DNA from: Mycolicibacterium rhodesiae NBB3
GTDB taxonomy: Bacteria > Actinomycetota > Actinomycetes > Mycobacteriales > Mycobacteriaceae
Length of the DNA: 64,000 nt
Reading direction: 5' to 3'
Assembly (NCBI RefSeq): GCF_000230895.2
Contig: NC_016604.1
Location: 2,604,001-2,668,000, forward strand
The position numbers and the translations under genes are program-made. The notes beneath the pieces are model-generated. The model searched no databases and was not told the origin of the DNA. It was given only the letters and a program-made list of their open reading frames with translations. The stretch's first letter is position 1; each line of letters opens with the position of its first letter. Of this stretch, positions 43,803 to 53,381 are shown piece after piece.

Positions 43803-44807
43803 ATGAGTTACGTGGCCAGCGGAGGCGAGTTCAACCGCGATACGAACTACATCACCACGCGCATCACCGCCGACGGACGCGACGGGTATCCCGTCGAGTC
43901 CGGCCGATACCGGCTCGTCGTCGCGCGGGCGTGCCCCTGGGCCAACCGCACGATCATCGTGCGTCGGCTGCTGGGGCTGGAAGACACTCTCTCCATTGGC
44001 TTTTGCGGCCCGACCCATGACCAGGACAGCTGGACGTTCGACCTCGACCCCGGTGGCGTGGACCCGGTTCTGAAGATTCCGCGGCTCAAGGATGCCTACC
44101 TCAGACGGTTCCCCGACTATCCGAAGGGCATCACGGTGCCGGCGATCGTCGACGTGGGAACCGGCGAGGTGGTCACCAACGACTTCGCTCAGATGACGCT
44201 CGACTTCTCGACGGAGTGGACTGAGTTCCATCGCGAGGGCGCGCCCCAGCTGTACCCCGAGCCGCTGCGCGACGAGATCGACGAGGTCGCTCAGCGGATC
44301 TACACGGAGGTCAACAACGGCGTGTACCGGTGTGGATTCGCCGGGTCACAGGAGTCGTACGAGAAGGCCTATGACCGGTTGTTCACCGCGTTGGACTGGC
44401 TGTCGGATCGACTGCGGAATCAGCGATATCTGGTCGGCGACACCATCACCGAGGCCGATGTGCGGTTGTTCACGACGCTGGCCCGGTTCGACCCGGTCTA
44501 CCACGGACACTTCAAGTGCAATCGGAACAAGCTATCCGAGTCGCCGGTGTTGTGGGCGTATGCCCGCGACCTGTTCCAGACTCCCGGGTTCGGTGACACC
44601 ACCGATTTCGTGCAGATCAAGCAGCACTACTACATCGTGCACTCCGACATCAACCCGACGCAGATCGTCCCGAAGGGACCGGACCTGGCGAACTGGCTGA
44701 CTCCACACGGCCGAGAGGCGTTGGGCGGCAAACCGTTTGGCGATGGCACCCCACCGGGACCGACGCGCGAGGGGGAACGGGTCCCAGCGGATCATTCAGC
44801 CGGCTGA
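43803..44807 (+). CDS. Glutathionyl-hydroquinone reductase-like (Xi-class GST) protein
   Basis: A 334-residue protein of the YqjG/ECM4 family: VARACPWANRTIIVRRLLGL carries the catalytic cysteine in CPWA; later DFSTEWTEFHREGAPQLYP and the C-terminal helical domain (YLVGDTITEADVRLFTTLA). In glutathione-containing bacteria it strips glutathione from hydroquinones. Mycobacteria make mycothiol instead, so the thiol partner here is probably mycothiol, an inference. Its C-terminus overlaps the convergent gene at 44792 by 16 bp. Confidence 0.9.
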   Translation: MSYVASGGEFNRDTNYITTRITADGRDGYPVESGRYRLVVARACPWANRTIIVRRLLGLEDTLSIGFCGPTHDQDSWTFDLDPGGVDPVLKIPRLKDAYLRRFPDYPKGITVPAIVDVGTGEVVTNDFAQMTLDFSTEWTEFHREGAPQLYPEPLRDEIDEVAQRIYTEVNNGVYRCGFAGSQESYEKAYDRLFTALDWLSDRLRNQRYLVGDTITEADVRLFTTLARFDPVYHGHFKCNRNKLSESPVLWAYARDLFQTPGFGDTTDFVQIKQHYYIVHSDINPTQIVPKGPDLANWLTPHGREALGGKPFGDGTPPGPTREGERVPADHSAG

Positions 44808-45286
44808 GGCCACACCGTCCGCACGGACCACTCTGCGTGCCACGACGGATGTTCGTTGCCGTCCTGGTCGACGACGATCGTGGGGAGTTGCACGACGAAG
44901 GCGGTCAGCTTTCCGCGGTGCGGGTCGACGGTGGGAATGGTGACGGCCAGCTTGCTGTCGGGCCGGAACTCCTCGAGCACGTCGGACCCCTCGTATTTGC
45001 GACCGAGGAGCCACGGCGCACCGGAGATCTCGGGCGGTACGGACAGCTGCACCGGGTGACGGCCGTCAACCGCGAGTTCGCCTACGGTGCCAGGGTTTTC
45101 GCAGTCGTTGAGATTGACCACGTCGCAGTAACTGTACGGGCCGACCCGCACCAACTGGCCGTCCGTATAGGCGCTGATCTCGGGGTGTTTGGGCGGTGGA
45201 TGCTGGGCCAGACGCCAGATCAGGACACCGGTCGCCGCAGACGCGAGGACCACCACGACCGCCAGTGCGGCCAGTACGCGTTTCAT
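44792..45286 (-). CDS. DUF2771-type exported/membrane-anchored protein
   Basis: A protein of 164 residues. One N-terminal hydrophobic segment (VLAALAVVVVLASAATGVLI, residues 4-23) then a beta-rich extracytoplasmic domain. No lipobox. Position and size match H37Rv Rv0875c (recalled). The start overlaps the MFS gene stop by ATGA, so they form one unit. Function unknown. Confidence 0.75.
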   Translation of the reverse strand: MKRVLAALAVVVVLASAATGVLIWRLAQHPPPKHPEISAYTDGQLVRVGPYSYCDVVNLNDCENPGTVGELAVDGRHPVQLSVPPEISGAPWLLGRKYEGSDVLEEFRPDSKLAVTIPTVDPHRGKLTAFVVQLPTIVVDQDGNEHPSWHAEWSVRTVWPQPAE

Positions 45287-46998
45287 TCCGGCGCCACCGC
45301 CGCGCTGTCGGGGCGACGGCCGCCCTCCGTCTCGGCGACCACCGGACGGTTTCCGCCGAGACCCGGGATCAGTGAATCACCGCGGTAGCTCACGATCGTC
45401 TGCGCCAGGCCGACGATCAGCACCGCGCTGACACCGGTGAACCCGACCCACAACTGTGTGTAGATCAGAACGCCGATGGCCCCGCCCCCGACCCACGCCA
45501 ACTGCAACAACGACTCCGAACGTCCGAATGCCGATGCGCGGGACCGTTCCGGCAGATCGTCCTGCAACGATGCGTCGAGCGACGCCTTGGCGATTGCGCT
45601 TGCGCCGGAGGTGATCAGCGTGCCGATCGCGGCGACCAGCAGATTGCCTGCGACAGCGGCCGCCAGCGCACTCGCGGTGACCGCGATCGTGCAGCGCACG
45701 ACCATCTGCGCGGGGTGTCCGAGCTTCATCCGTGCGCTGGCCAGGTTGCCGACGAAGTTGCCGATCGCGGCCGCCGCGCCGATCATTCCGAGTATCTTCA
45801 GCTGTTCCCAGCCGCTGGCGTCGTGCGATTTCGCGTAGAAGGCGGGGTAGAGGAACAGGAAGCCCACCATCACCTTGATGGTGCAGTTGCCCCACAGTGC
45901 GGTGATGATGTTGCGACCCAACGGTTGTCGTGCCGGCGTCGGCTTGCGCGATTCGGGTTCGCGGCGCAGTTCCCCGGTGCGGCCGTGGTAGCTGAGCGTC
46001 GCGGGCACCTCGCCTGTGGTCACCTCGACCCATCTTGGGATCCGCATCGACAAAGCCGCGCCGACAACGGAGACGGCGACGACGACATACAGCGCTCCGG
46101 GTAACTCCAATACGCGGAAGAGATACTGCGCGGCTGCGGCGACGGCGCCGCCGACCATGGTTCCGCCGAGCAGACCGAACATCGTCAGCCGCGAATTCAC
46201 CCGGACCAGGTCGATCGTCGGCGGCAGCACCCGCGGAGTCACCGCACTACGCAACACGCTGAATGACTTGGACAGCACCATCATTCCCAACGCGCACGGA
46301 TAGAGCACCCACGGTGGGAAGCCGCCGGTGGCGCCGTCGAAGTTGGCGATCAGCACCACCACCAGTGCGGTGCGCAAGATGAACGAGGTGGCCAGCGCGA
46401 GCCTGCGACCGTGTTGCAGACGGTCGAGCGCAGGTCCGATCAGGGGTGCGATGACGGCGAACGGTGCGATGGTGATCAGCAGGTACAGCGCGACCTTGCC
46501 CTTGCTCTCACCGGAGGCCGCCGCGAAGAACAGGGTGTCGGCCAGCGCGACGGCCATCGCGGCGTCGACCGCGAAGTTCGCGACCACCGGCCAAGTCAGC
46601 GCGGTCAGCCCAGACTTGTCGGCGCCGTCGGCCGTGGCGGCTCGGTGCACCAGGCCGTACATCTTGGAGCCCATCTCGCGGCTGCGTTGGGCGGCCGCTC
46701 TGGTCACCGTGATCCGTTCGCCTGCCCCGGCGCCTACGGAGTGCGGTGGGGGTCCGGAGGTGTGCGGCCGCGCCGGTTCGTCCAATGGCGGTAGCCACCG
46801 GTTGTTGCTCGGCGTGGGGTTCGACCGCCTGGTCCGGCGGTAGCCGCCCTCGCCGGGATCGCTCGGGTAATTGGCCATCCCGGGGTGTTCGTCGCCGGCG
46901 CCGGCAGGGGGGCGGGGAGGGTAGTAGCGATCCTCACGCCGACCCGCCGAATCTCTGTCGTCACGGCGCGGTCCGGTCACAGAAAGATTCTCCCCCAT
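45283..46998 (-). CDS. MFS transporter with long N-terminal cytosolic extension
   Basis: A protein of 571 residues. The first about 115 are polar and rich in Arg, Pro and Tyr (cytosolic, disordered); 12 hydrophobic helices follow, beginning near LTALTWPVVANFAVDAAMAV. Helix-loop features such as DLPERSRASAFGRSESLLQL agree with drug/siderophore-type MFS efflux proteins. ATG 46998 begins MGENLSVTGPRRDDRD; a later ATG in MANYPSDPG is possible. Substrate unknown. Rv0876c in synteny (recalled). Confidence 0.83.
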   Translation of the reverse strand: MGENLSVTGPRRDDRDSAGRREDRYYPPRPPAGAGDEHPGMANYPSDPGEGGYRRTRRSNPTPSNNRWLPPLDEPARPHTSGPPPHSVGAGAGERITVTRAAAQRSREMGSKMYGLVHRAATADGADKSGLTALTWPVVANFAVDAAMAVALADTLFFAAASGESKGKVALYLLITIAPFAVIAPLIGPALDRLQHGRRLALATSFILRTALVVVLIANFDGATGGFPPWVLYPCALGMMVLSKSFSVLRSAVTPRVLPPTIDLVRVNSRLTMFGLLGGTMVGGAVAAAAQYLFRVLELPGALYVVVAVSVVGAALSMRIPRWVEVTTGEVPATLSYHGRTGELRREPESRKPTPARQPLGRNIITALWGNCTIKVMVGFLFLYPAFYAKSHDASGWEQLKILGMIGAAAAIGNFVGNLASARMKLGHPAQMVVRCTIAVTASALAAAVAGNLLVAAIGTLITSGASAIAKASLDASLQDDLPERSRASAFGRSESLLQLAWVGGGAIGVLIYTQLWVGFTGVSAVLIVGLAQTIVSYRGDSLIPGLGGNRPVVAETEGGRRPDSAAVAPE

Positions 46999-47062
46999 CG
47001 GAGCGACGGCGCGCGTGCAGCCGACCGGTGTGGCTAGCCACCCAGCACGTGGGGCAAAATTG

Positions 47063-47866
47063 ATGCCGATGGACAGCGCGACGGAATCTGCCGAACACGG
47101 CGTGGCACCCCTGACCGGGGATCCCGCGGCTCGCCCCGACCTGGAGGCGGTGCTGCTGGGCTCCGTCGATGACGCGCGCGCCGCGATCGTCGAGTTCAGC
47201 GGTGAGGACACCGTCGGGGAGTACCTCGGCGCAGGTTTCGACGATCCGACCGCGGCCACCCACCGGTTCCTCGCCGATATGCCCGGCTATCGCGGCTGGC
47301 AGTGGGCCGTCGTCGTGGCCGCTTGCCCTGGCGCAGATCATGCGACGATCAGCGAGGTCGTCCTGGTGCCCGGTCCGACGGCGCTGCTCGCACCGAAGTG
47401 GGTGCCCTGGCACGAGCGAGTCAAGCCGGGCGACCTGAGTCCCGGTGACCTGCTCGCTCCGCCCAATGAAGACCCAAGGCTCGTGCCCGGCTACCTGGCG
47501 AGCGGGGACCCCGCGGTCGACGAGGTCGCCGCCGAGGTGGGCTTCGGTCGTAAGCAGGTGCTCGGCCCGTGGGGCCGCGACGACGCCGCGCAGCGCTGGC
47601 ACGACGGCGAATACGGTCCCGGTTCGGCGATGGCGCGGTCCACCCGCCGGGTGTGCCGCGACTGCGGGTTCTATCTCCCACTGTCAGGTTCGCTGGGGCT
47701 GATGTTCGGCGTGTGTGCCAACGAGATGTCCGCCGACGGCCATGTGGTCGACGCCGAATACGGCTGCGGTGCGCATTCAGACACCCCGCAGCCGGCCGGT
47801 ACCGGTTCTCCGCTGTTCGATCCCTACGACGACGGCGTTCTCGACGTCACCGAACCGGCGGGTTAG
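47063..47866 (+). CDS. DUF3027-family protein
   Basis: A protein of 267 residues. DUF3027 features: WQWAVVVAACPGADHATISE, LAPKWVPWHERVKPGDLSPG, DPRLVPGYLASGD and a C-terminal cysteine cluster CRDCGFYLPLSGSLGLMFGV followed by CANEMSADGHVVD, likely a zinc site. Cytosolic actinobacterial protein of unknown role. Rv0877 in synteny (recalled). ATG 47063 is 64 bp from the divergent MFS start; a second ATG at 47069 is also possible. Confidence 0.82.
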   Translation: MPMDSATESAEHGVAPLTGDPAARPDLEAVLLGSVDDARAAIVEFSGEDTVGEYLGAGFDDPTAATHRFLADMPGYRGWQWAVVVAACPGADHATISEVVLVPGPTALLAPKWVPWHERVKPGDLSPGDLLAPPNEDPRLVPGYLASGDPAVDEVAAEVGFGRKQVLGPWGRDDAAQRWHDGEYGPGSAMARSTRRVCRDCGFYLPLSGSLGLMFGVCANEMSADGHVVDAEYGCGAHSDTPQPAGTGSPLFDPYDDGVLDVTEPAG

Positions 47867-48318
47867 CTCTCCGCGGCGGCCTTGATTCGCGACAGCGATT
47901 CATTCATGCCGTCGACCAGTTCGCGCTCGAAACTGGGCACGCCGCCCATCAACGCATTGACCGACATGTTCGAGAAGGCCGAAACCCCGTTCTCCGCATG
48001 TCTGCTCTCGATGACCCGGGTACCTGTCGCAGTGGGCTCGAGTTCGTAGCTCCACACGGTCCCGTTCTGGTTGACCCGGAACGCCAGCTTCTTCTCCGGA
48101 ATGAATTCCGTGATGCGACTGGTGGTGGGCCACACGAGGAATCTGCGCCGGTTGAGATTCACCGTCCTGCTGCCCTGGCGAAGCGGGCCACCCAGCGTTT
48201 TCATCAATCGGCACTGCGGGCTCCACTGCGGCATCTTGGAAAGATCGGCGACCAAGGACCAGACCTTGGCGACCGGGGCATTGATATCGATCTGAGCCTG
48301 CAACAGCGGCTCTGCCAT
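47863..48318 (-). CDS. SRPBCC-family (START-like) protein
   Basis: A 151-residue START-like protein: LLQAQIDINAPVAKVWSLVA at residues 5-24, MPQWSPQCRLMKTLGGPLR and a C-terminal helix. It is only distantly like the four copies around far. It occupies the place of a PPE gene in the H37Rv order (recalled as Rv0878c). Binds a hydrophobic ligand by family inference. Confidence 0.83.
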   Translation of the reverse strand: MAEPLLQAQIDINAPVAKVWSLVADLSKMPQWSPQCRLMKTLGGPLRQGSRTVNLNRRRFLVWPTTSRITEFIPEKKLAFRVNQNGTVWSYELEPTATGTRVIESRHAENGVSAFSNMSVNALMGGVPSFERELVDGMNESLSRIKAAAES

Positions 48319-48346
48319 CGCTACCTCCTCGGCGGGTCAAGAGAAT

Positions 48347-48586
48347 TCAGTCGAGTCCACTCTGCGCGCCGCGCGATCCGCGCCGCACGGCCTGACGCTG
48401 CCACAGAAAGATCGATGTGCCAAGCACGCCGACGCCGAGGCCGGCGACCGTGAACGGCCGGTAGGTGTGCAATGCCGAAACCGTGAACGCCAGCAACGTC
48501 GCGATCAGCCAGCCCACCGTGATGACGACGATCACCGGCCACGGCTTGAGCAGGCCGGGCGGCAGTGCAGGCGGTTGCGGCGTCAT
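48347..48586 (-). CDS. DUF2530 membrane protein
   Basis: A protein of 79 residues with two hydrophobic helices (PWPVIVVITVGWLIATLLAF and the VAGLGVGVLGTSIFLW segment), with the proline-rich N-terminus of the DUF2530 family. Function unknown. It precedes the SRPBCC gene by 28 bp and is divergent from the methyltransferase. Rv0879c in synteny (recalled). Confidence 0.85.
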   Translation of the reverse strand: MTPQPPALPPGLLKPWPVIVVITVGWLIATLLAFTVSALHTYRPFTVAGLGVGVLGTSIFLWQRQAVRRGSRGAQSGLD

Positions 48587-48705
48587 CGATCAGAACCTAA
48601 CGCATAGCCGCATGTTTCTGCAGCCCTGCTCGGTACTGTGTGCCTCGTGCAAGATCCTCGGCTCGTTTCGTTGTCGCTGTTGTCGGTGATTGTCGACGAA
48701 ACCGC

Positions 48706-49524
48706 GTGAGCGCCAACGTCATCGACGTCTCTGACCCCGCGGACCCGAGGCTGGACGACTTCCGGGATCTCAACAGCGTGGACCGCAGACCTGACCTGCC
48801 CACGGGTAAGGGTTTGGTCATCGCCGAGGGAGTGCTGGTGGTACAGCGCATGCTCGCGTCGCGATTCGCCCCGCGCGCGCTGCTGGGCACCGACCGGCGC
48901 CTTGAAGAACTCGGCGCCGACCTGACAGGTGTTGCGGCGCCGTACTATCGCGTGACTGCCGACGTCATGGCCGATGTCGTGGGCTTTCACCTCAACCGCG
49001 GAGTGCTCGCATCGGCCTCGCGGGTGCCCGAGCTCTCCGTGCCCCATGTGCTGGAGACGGCCCGCACGATCGCCGTTCTCGAAGGCGTCAACGATCACGA
49101 GAACCTCGGCTCTGTCTTCCGCAACGCTGCCGGCCTCGATGTCGACGCGATCGTGTTCGGCAGCGGATGCGCCGACCCGCTGTACCGGCGCGCGGTCCGG
49201 GTATCGATGGGTCACGCGTTGCTGGTGCCGTACGCGTGGGCGTCGGACTGGCCACGTGATTTGGAGACCCTGCGGGACAACGGGTTTCGTCTGCTCGCGA
49301 TGACGCCCGACCCGGCTGCCCGGACGCTGGCGTCCGCTGTCTCCGAGGTCGCCGACCAACGGCTGGCGGTGCTCGTCGGCGCGGAAGGACCCGGGCTGTC
49401 CGAACGAGCCATGCGTGCCAGTGACATGCGCGTGCGCATCCCGATGTCGCGGGGCACCGATTCGCTCAACGTCGCGACTGCGGCGGCACTCGCGTTCTAC
49501 GAACGGGCCAGGCTCTCCCGCTAG
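48706..49524 (+). CDS. SpoU-type RNA 2'-O-methyltransferase (TrmH family)
   Basis: A 272-residue SPOUT methyltransferase: substrate-binding N-domain to about 105, then EGVNDHENLGSVFRNAAGLD (motif 1 with N and R), a central VGAEGPGLSERAMRASDM (motif 2) and a C-terminal knot motif IPMSRGTDSLNVATAAALAF (motif 3). It methylates ribose in rRNA or tRNA. GTG 48706 chosen because the family starts shortly before SANVIDVSD; the frame is open 22 codons upstream. A MarR gene found before it in H37Rv (recalled) is absent. Confidence 0.9.
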   Translation: MSANVIDVSDPADPRLDDFRDLNSVDRRPDLPTGKGLVIAEGVLVVQRMLASRFAPRALLGTDRRLEELGADLTGVAAPYYRVTADVMADVVGFHLNRGVLASASRVPELSVPHVLETARTIAVLEGVNDHENLGSVFRNAAGLDVDAIVFGSGCADPLYRRAVRVSMGHALLVPYAWASDWPRDLETLRDNGFRLLAMTPDPAARTLASAVSEVADQRLAVLVGAEGPGLSERAMRASDMRVRIPMSRGTDSLNVATAAALAFYERARLSR

Positions 49525-49533
49525 ATTGAACCC

Positions 49534-49806
49534 GTGACCGACGACTCGACTCCGTGGGCGATGGGCTTGACGGTCGCCGCGTTCGTCGCCGCGGTTGTCG
49601 GCGCCGCCATCGTGGTGCTGAGCCTGGGACTGATGAAGGTACATCCGATGCTGGCCGTCGGGCTCAACCTGGTGGCCGTCGGCGGCCTGACCCCCACCGT
49701 CTGGGAATGGCGTAAACGACTGGTCTGGCGCTGGTTTGTGCTCGGTGCCGCGGTCGGCGTGGCCTGCGCATGGATCACGGTGGTGGCCATCGCTATCGGG
49801 CGGTAG
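49534..49806 (+). CDS. DUF2537 membrane protein
   Basis: A protein of 90 residues from GTG 49534, 9 bp after the methyltransferase stop. Three hydrophobic helices, the first AFVAAVVGAAIVVLSLGLMK; loop WEWRKRLVWRW before the third. DUF2537 actinobacterial protein, unknown function. Rv0882 in synteny (recalled). Gap to the convergent sepH is 29 bp without obvious terminator. Confidence 0.87.
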   Translation: MTDDSTPWAMGLTVAAFVAAVVGAAIVVLSLGLMKVHPMLAVGLNLVAVGGLTPTVWEWRKRLVWRWFVLGAAVGVACAWITVVAIAIGR

Positions 49807-49835
49807 CGGACCTCAGCAGAAGATCAGGTCAAGCC

Positions 49836-50639
49836 TCAGCGCTGGCCGCTGGACCGGACGCCGAGCAGCACGTCCTCCCACGCGGGTACAGCTGGCTTAC
49901 CCTTCCGCGCACGGGGCTTCGGCGCTGCGGGTGGTGCCGGCTCGGCTTCGGGTCCGAGATCGAGCTCAGGCTCGGTGAGCGGCTCGGGCATGTCCTCCAG
50001 CTCCAGCTGCGGGACAGCGGCGACGGGCCGAAGCGGGCGCGCGAAGTCCGGGTCGATGAGCTCGGATGCCGCGTCGTCGAGCGACGTCACCGTGCCGCCG
50101 TGCGCGCCGGGCGTGAACCGGAAGTGAGCCACGTTGTCGGACAGGCCGACCTGCCACGCCATCTGGACGGTCCAGCGCCCGTCCTCGTTACGCCACGCAT
50201 CCCAGTTGGTGGCTTCGGTGCTCAGCCCGCGAGCGACCAACGACGTCGTCACCGTCTCCAGCAGTGTCAGCACCGAGGGGCCGTCGGCGAGCACCGGATG
50301 CGCTGCGGTTGCCAGTTCGGCCGCCCTCGAGCGCTCCAGTAGTACCGGATGAGCGAATCTCTCAACCCGTGCCAAATCGACTCCAGAGGCCGCGGCGACC
50401 TGCTCGACGGATGCGCCTGCACGGATCTTGGCCTGAATCTCCTTGGGACGCAGCACGCTTGGCACCTCATCATTGGTCTGAGGGGGATGTTGGCCGGAAG
50501 TGTTGGCGGCTCTTTCGCCGCGTACGGCCGCGCGCAATCGGTCGTCGGAAAGCAGTAAGAACTTCTCGCCGGAGTCGTCGGCCTCGCAGATGATCTGTTT
50601 GCCGTCGACGTCCAATCCAACGACTTTGAGTTTCCGCAT
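49836..50639 (-). CDS. sepH: Septation protein SepH (DUF3071)
   Basis: A protein of 267 residues. N-terminal DUF3071 domain (residues 1-170) including a helix-turn-helix-like segment ASVEQVAAASGVDLARVERF; then an acidic linker, a basic patch KPRARKGKP and the conserved C-terminal PAWEDVLLGVR. SepH in Streptomyces and mycobacteria binds and stimulates FtsZ. Rv0883c in synteny (recalled). Confidence 0.93.
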   Translation of the reverse strand: MRKLKVVGLDVDGKQIICEADDSGEKFLLLSDDRLRAAVRGERAANTSGQHPPQTNDEVPSVLRPKEIQAKIRAGASVEQVAAASGVDLARVERFAHPVLLERSRAAELATAAHPVLADGPSVLTLLETVTTSLVARGLSTEATNWDAWRNEDGRWTVQMAWQVGLSDNVAHFRFTPGAHGGTVTSLDDAASELIDPDFARPLRPVAAVPQLELEDMPEPLTEPELDLGPEAEPAPPAAPKPRARKGKPAVPAWEDVLLGVRSSGQR

Positions 50640-50725
50640 GTCGACCTCCTCCGGGCCCGTACGATGCCCGATCGAAGCGACCCTACTGCGTTATCTGCCC
50701 GTAATGAGGTAGACACGCGGGCAGG

Positions 50726-51871
<1,146 letters not shown>

Positions 51872-51982
51872 TCAGTCGGGAGGTGAAGCAGAAGATCTTG
51901 AAAAAATGGGTAAAGAACACACGATGGAACCATTTTGTATCCATAATGTGATGTGTCGGGGACTGAGCCCATTGGGGGGCAC

Positions 51983-52468
51983 ATGATCAGTCGCGGGGAA
52001 ACGAACAAGCTCGTGCCGGTGTGCGCGGCTGCGCTGGCCGCGTTCGGTGCGGTGCTGGCGGCAGCGCCGGCCCACGCCGACGACGGCGGCGAGCTGCTGA
52101 ACGAAATCAACGCCACCCGTGCGGCCAACGGCTGTGGACCGCTGGCCCCCAACCCGCAGCTGACTGCGTCGGCAGCGCGGCACGCCAACGACATGCTTCG
52201 CACCGGGGTGGCGGCCCACACCGGTTCGGACGGCTCGTCGCTGGCGCAGCGTGTCACGGACGCCGGTTACGCGGGCTACTCCAATATCGGCGAAATCGTC
52301 TTCTGGGCCAACGGCCCGGGTGGTTCCCCTGCTGCTGCCGTCAACTGGTGGATGAACAGTCCGGGGCACCGCGCGATCATCACCAACTGCGGACTGACCG
52401 AGGCGGGTTTCTCGTCGGTGCGAAGCGGCAGCATGATGACTGCGACGGGGGATTTCGGGGCGAAATAG
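51983..52468 (+). CDS. Secreted CAP-domain (SCP/PR-1) protein
   Basis: A protein of 161 residues. Signal peptide to about residue 30 (VPVCAAALAAFGAVLAAAPA); CAP domain with LLNEINATRAANGCGPLAPN, a paired histidine (ARHANDMLR, AHTGSDGSS) and WWMNSPGHRAIITNCGLTEA. Cysteines C45 and C139 probably form a disulfide. CAP proteins bind sterols or lipids or act in the wall; role unknown. Start ATG 51983 chosen after a GGGGGG; 10 more residues are possible. The AT-rich upstream region holds an AAAATGG/CCATTTT inverted repeat (51903-51909, 51930-51936). Confidence 0.83.
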   Translation: MISRGETNKLVPVCAAALAAFGAVLAAAPAHADDGGELLNEINATRAANGCGPLAPNPQLTASAARHANDMLRTGVAAHTGSDGSSLAQRVTDAGYAGYSNIGEIVFWANGPGGSPAAAVNWWMNSPGHRAIITNCGLTEAGFSSVRSGSMMTATGDFGAK

Positions 52469-52481
52469 CCCCTATCCCTTG

Positions 52482-53246
52482 CTAATTGGTGAGAATTCGT
52501 GCGCCGTCGGCTGTCACGGCCACGGTGTGCTCGCTGTGTGCCGCGCGAGCGCCCGACAGCGTCCGTAGCGTCCAGCCGTCGGGGTCGTGGCAGTACTCAT
52601 CCGTGCCGTCGGCGATGACCATCGGCTCGATCGCGATTACCAGGCCGGGACGCAACTTCATGCCTTTCCCTGGCCGCCCCTCGTTCGGCACGTCCGGGTC
52701 CTCGTGCATGGTGCGGCCGATCCCATGGCCGCCATGATCGGCGAGCAGAGAAAAACCCGCTTCCCGGACCGTCGACGCGATCGCATGGCCGACGTCGCCG
52801 AGTCTGTTGCCTGGCCGGACCGCCGCGATGCCCGCGGCGAGTGCGGCGTCGGCGGCCTCGATCAGCGCGGCGTCCTCGGCGCGCGGGGTGCCGACGATGA
52901 AACTTCTCGCTGCATCACCGGTCCAACCGCGCAGGGTGGCGCCGAAGTCCACCGACACCAGGTCCCCGTCCGCGAGCCGGTAGCCGGTGGGGATGCCGTG
53001 CACGACGGCGTCGTTGACACTCACGCACAGCACCGCCGGGAACGGGGTGGACGCCCACTGCGGGTGGTAGTCGAGAAACGGTGAGGACGCGCCGTGGCGG
53101 CCCAGGACGGCCGCGGCGACTCGGTCCAGATCGACAGTGGGCATGCCCGGTTTCGCGTACTCGACGACCTCGCGTAGCGCCTCGGCGACGACGGCCCCGG
53201 CATCGGCCATCGAGTCGATTTCCGACGTGGTCTTGAGCTCAACCAT
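52482..53246 (-). CDS. map: Type I methionine aminopeptidase, additional paralogue
   Basis: A 254-residue pita-bread-fold enzyme. Metal ligands D100, D111, H174, E207 and E239 and substrate His H83 are all present (VSVDFGA, WTGDAARS, DHGGHGIGRTMHEDP, IAIEPMV, HSEHTVAV). It removes N-terminal Met from nascent proteins. Mycobacteria already carry two map genes elsewhere (recalled), so this looks like a third; it stands beside a CAP protein rather than in a ribosomal-protein operon. Confidence 0.93.
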   Translation of the reverse strand: MVELKTTSEIDSMADAGAVVAEALREVVEYAKPGMPTVDLDRVAAAVLGRHGASSPFLDYHPQWASTPFPAVLCVSVNDAVVHGIPTGYRLADGDLVSVDFGATLRGWTGDAARSFIVGTPRAEDAALIEAADAALAAGIAAVRPGNRLGDVGHAIASTVREAGFSLLADHGGHGIGRTMHEDPDVPNEGRPGKGMKLRPGLVIAIEPMVIADGTDEYCHDPDGWTLRTLSGARAAHSEHTVAVTADGARILTN

Positions 53247-53310
53247 GTGTGGTCTCCGTCACAATTTTCGGCTCTCGGCCCCGTGTGCCACAACTCCGAA
53301 GTGGGTATTT

Positions 53311-53327
53311 CAGGTATGCGATACCTG
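53311..53327. promoter_or_regulatory. Palindromic operator before the AurF-like/fprB pair
   Basis: CAGGTAT-GCG-ATACCTG is a perfect 7-bp-arm inverted repeat. TACCGT at 53331-53336, directly after it, is a plausible -10 element, and GGGAGG at 53370 is the ribosome binding site. The layout suggests a repressor or activator contact overlapping the promoter; no regulator gene is adjacent. Confidence 0.6.
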
Positions 53328-53381
53328 CGGTACCGTGTTCGGCATCGAGGGCGGACAAGTAAACCTCACGGGAGGCTTCGA

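Noticed and set aside
51903-51936. AAAATGG/CCATTTT repeat as a strong operator before the CAP gene
   Set aside because: Arms of 7 bp with a 20-bp spacer in an AT-rich stretch may occur by chance; mentioned only in the gene entry.
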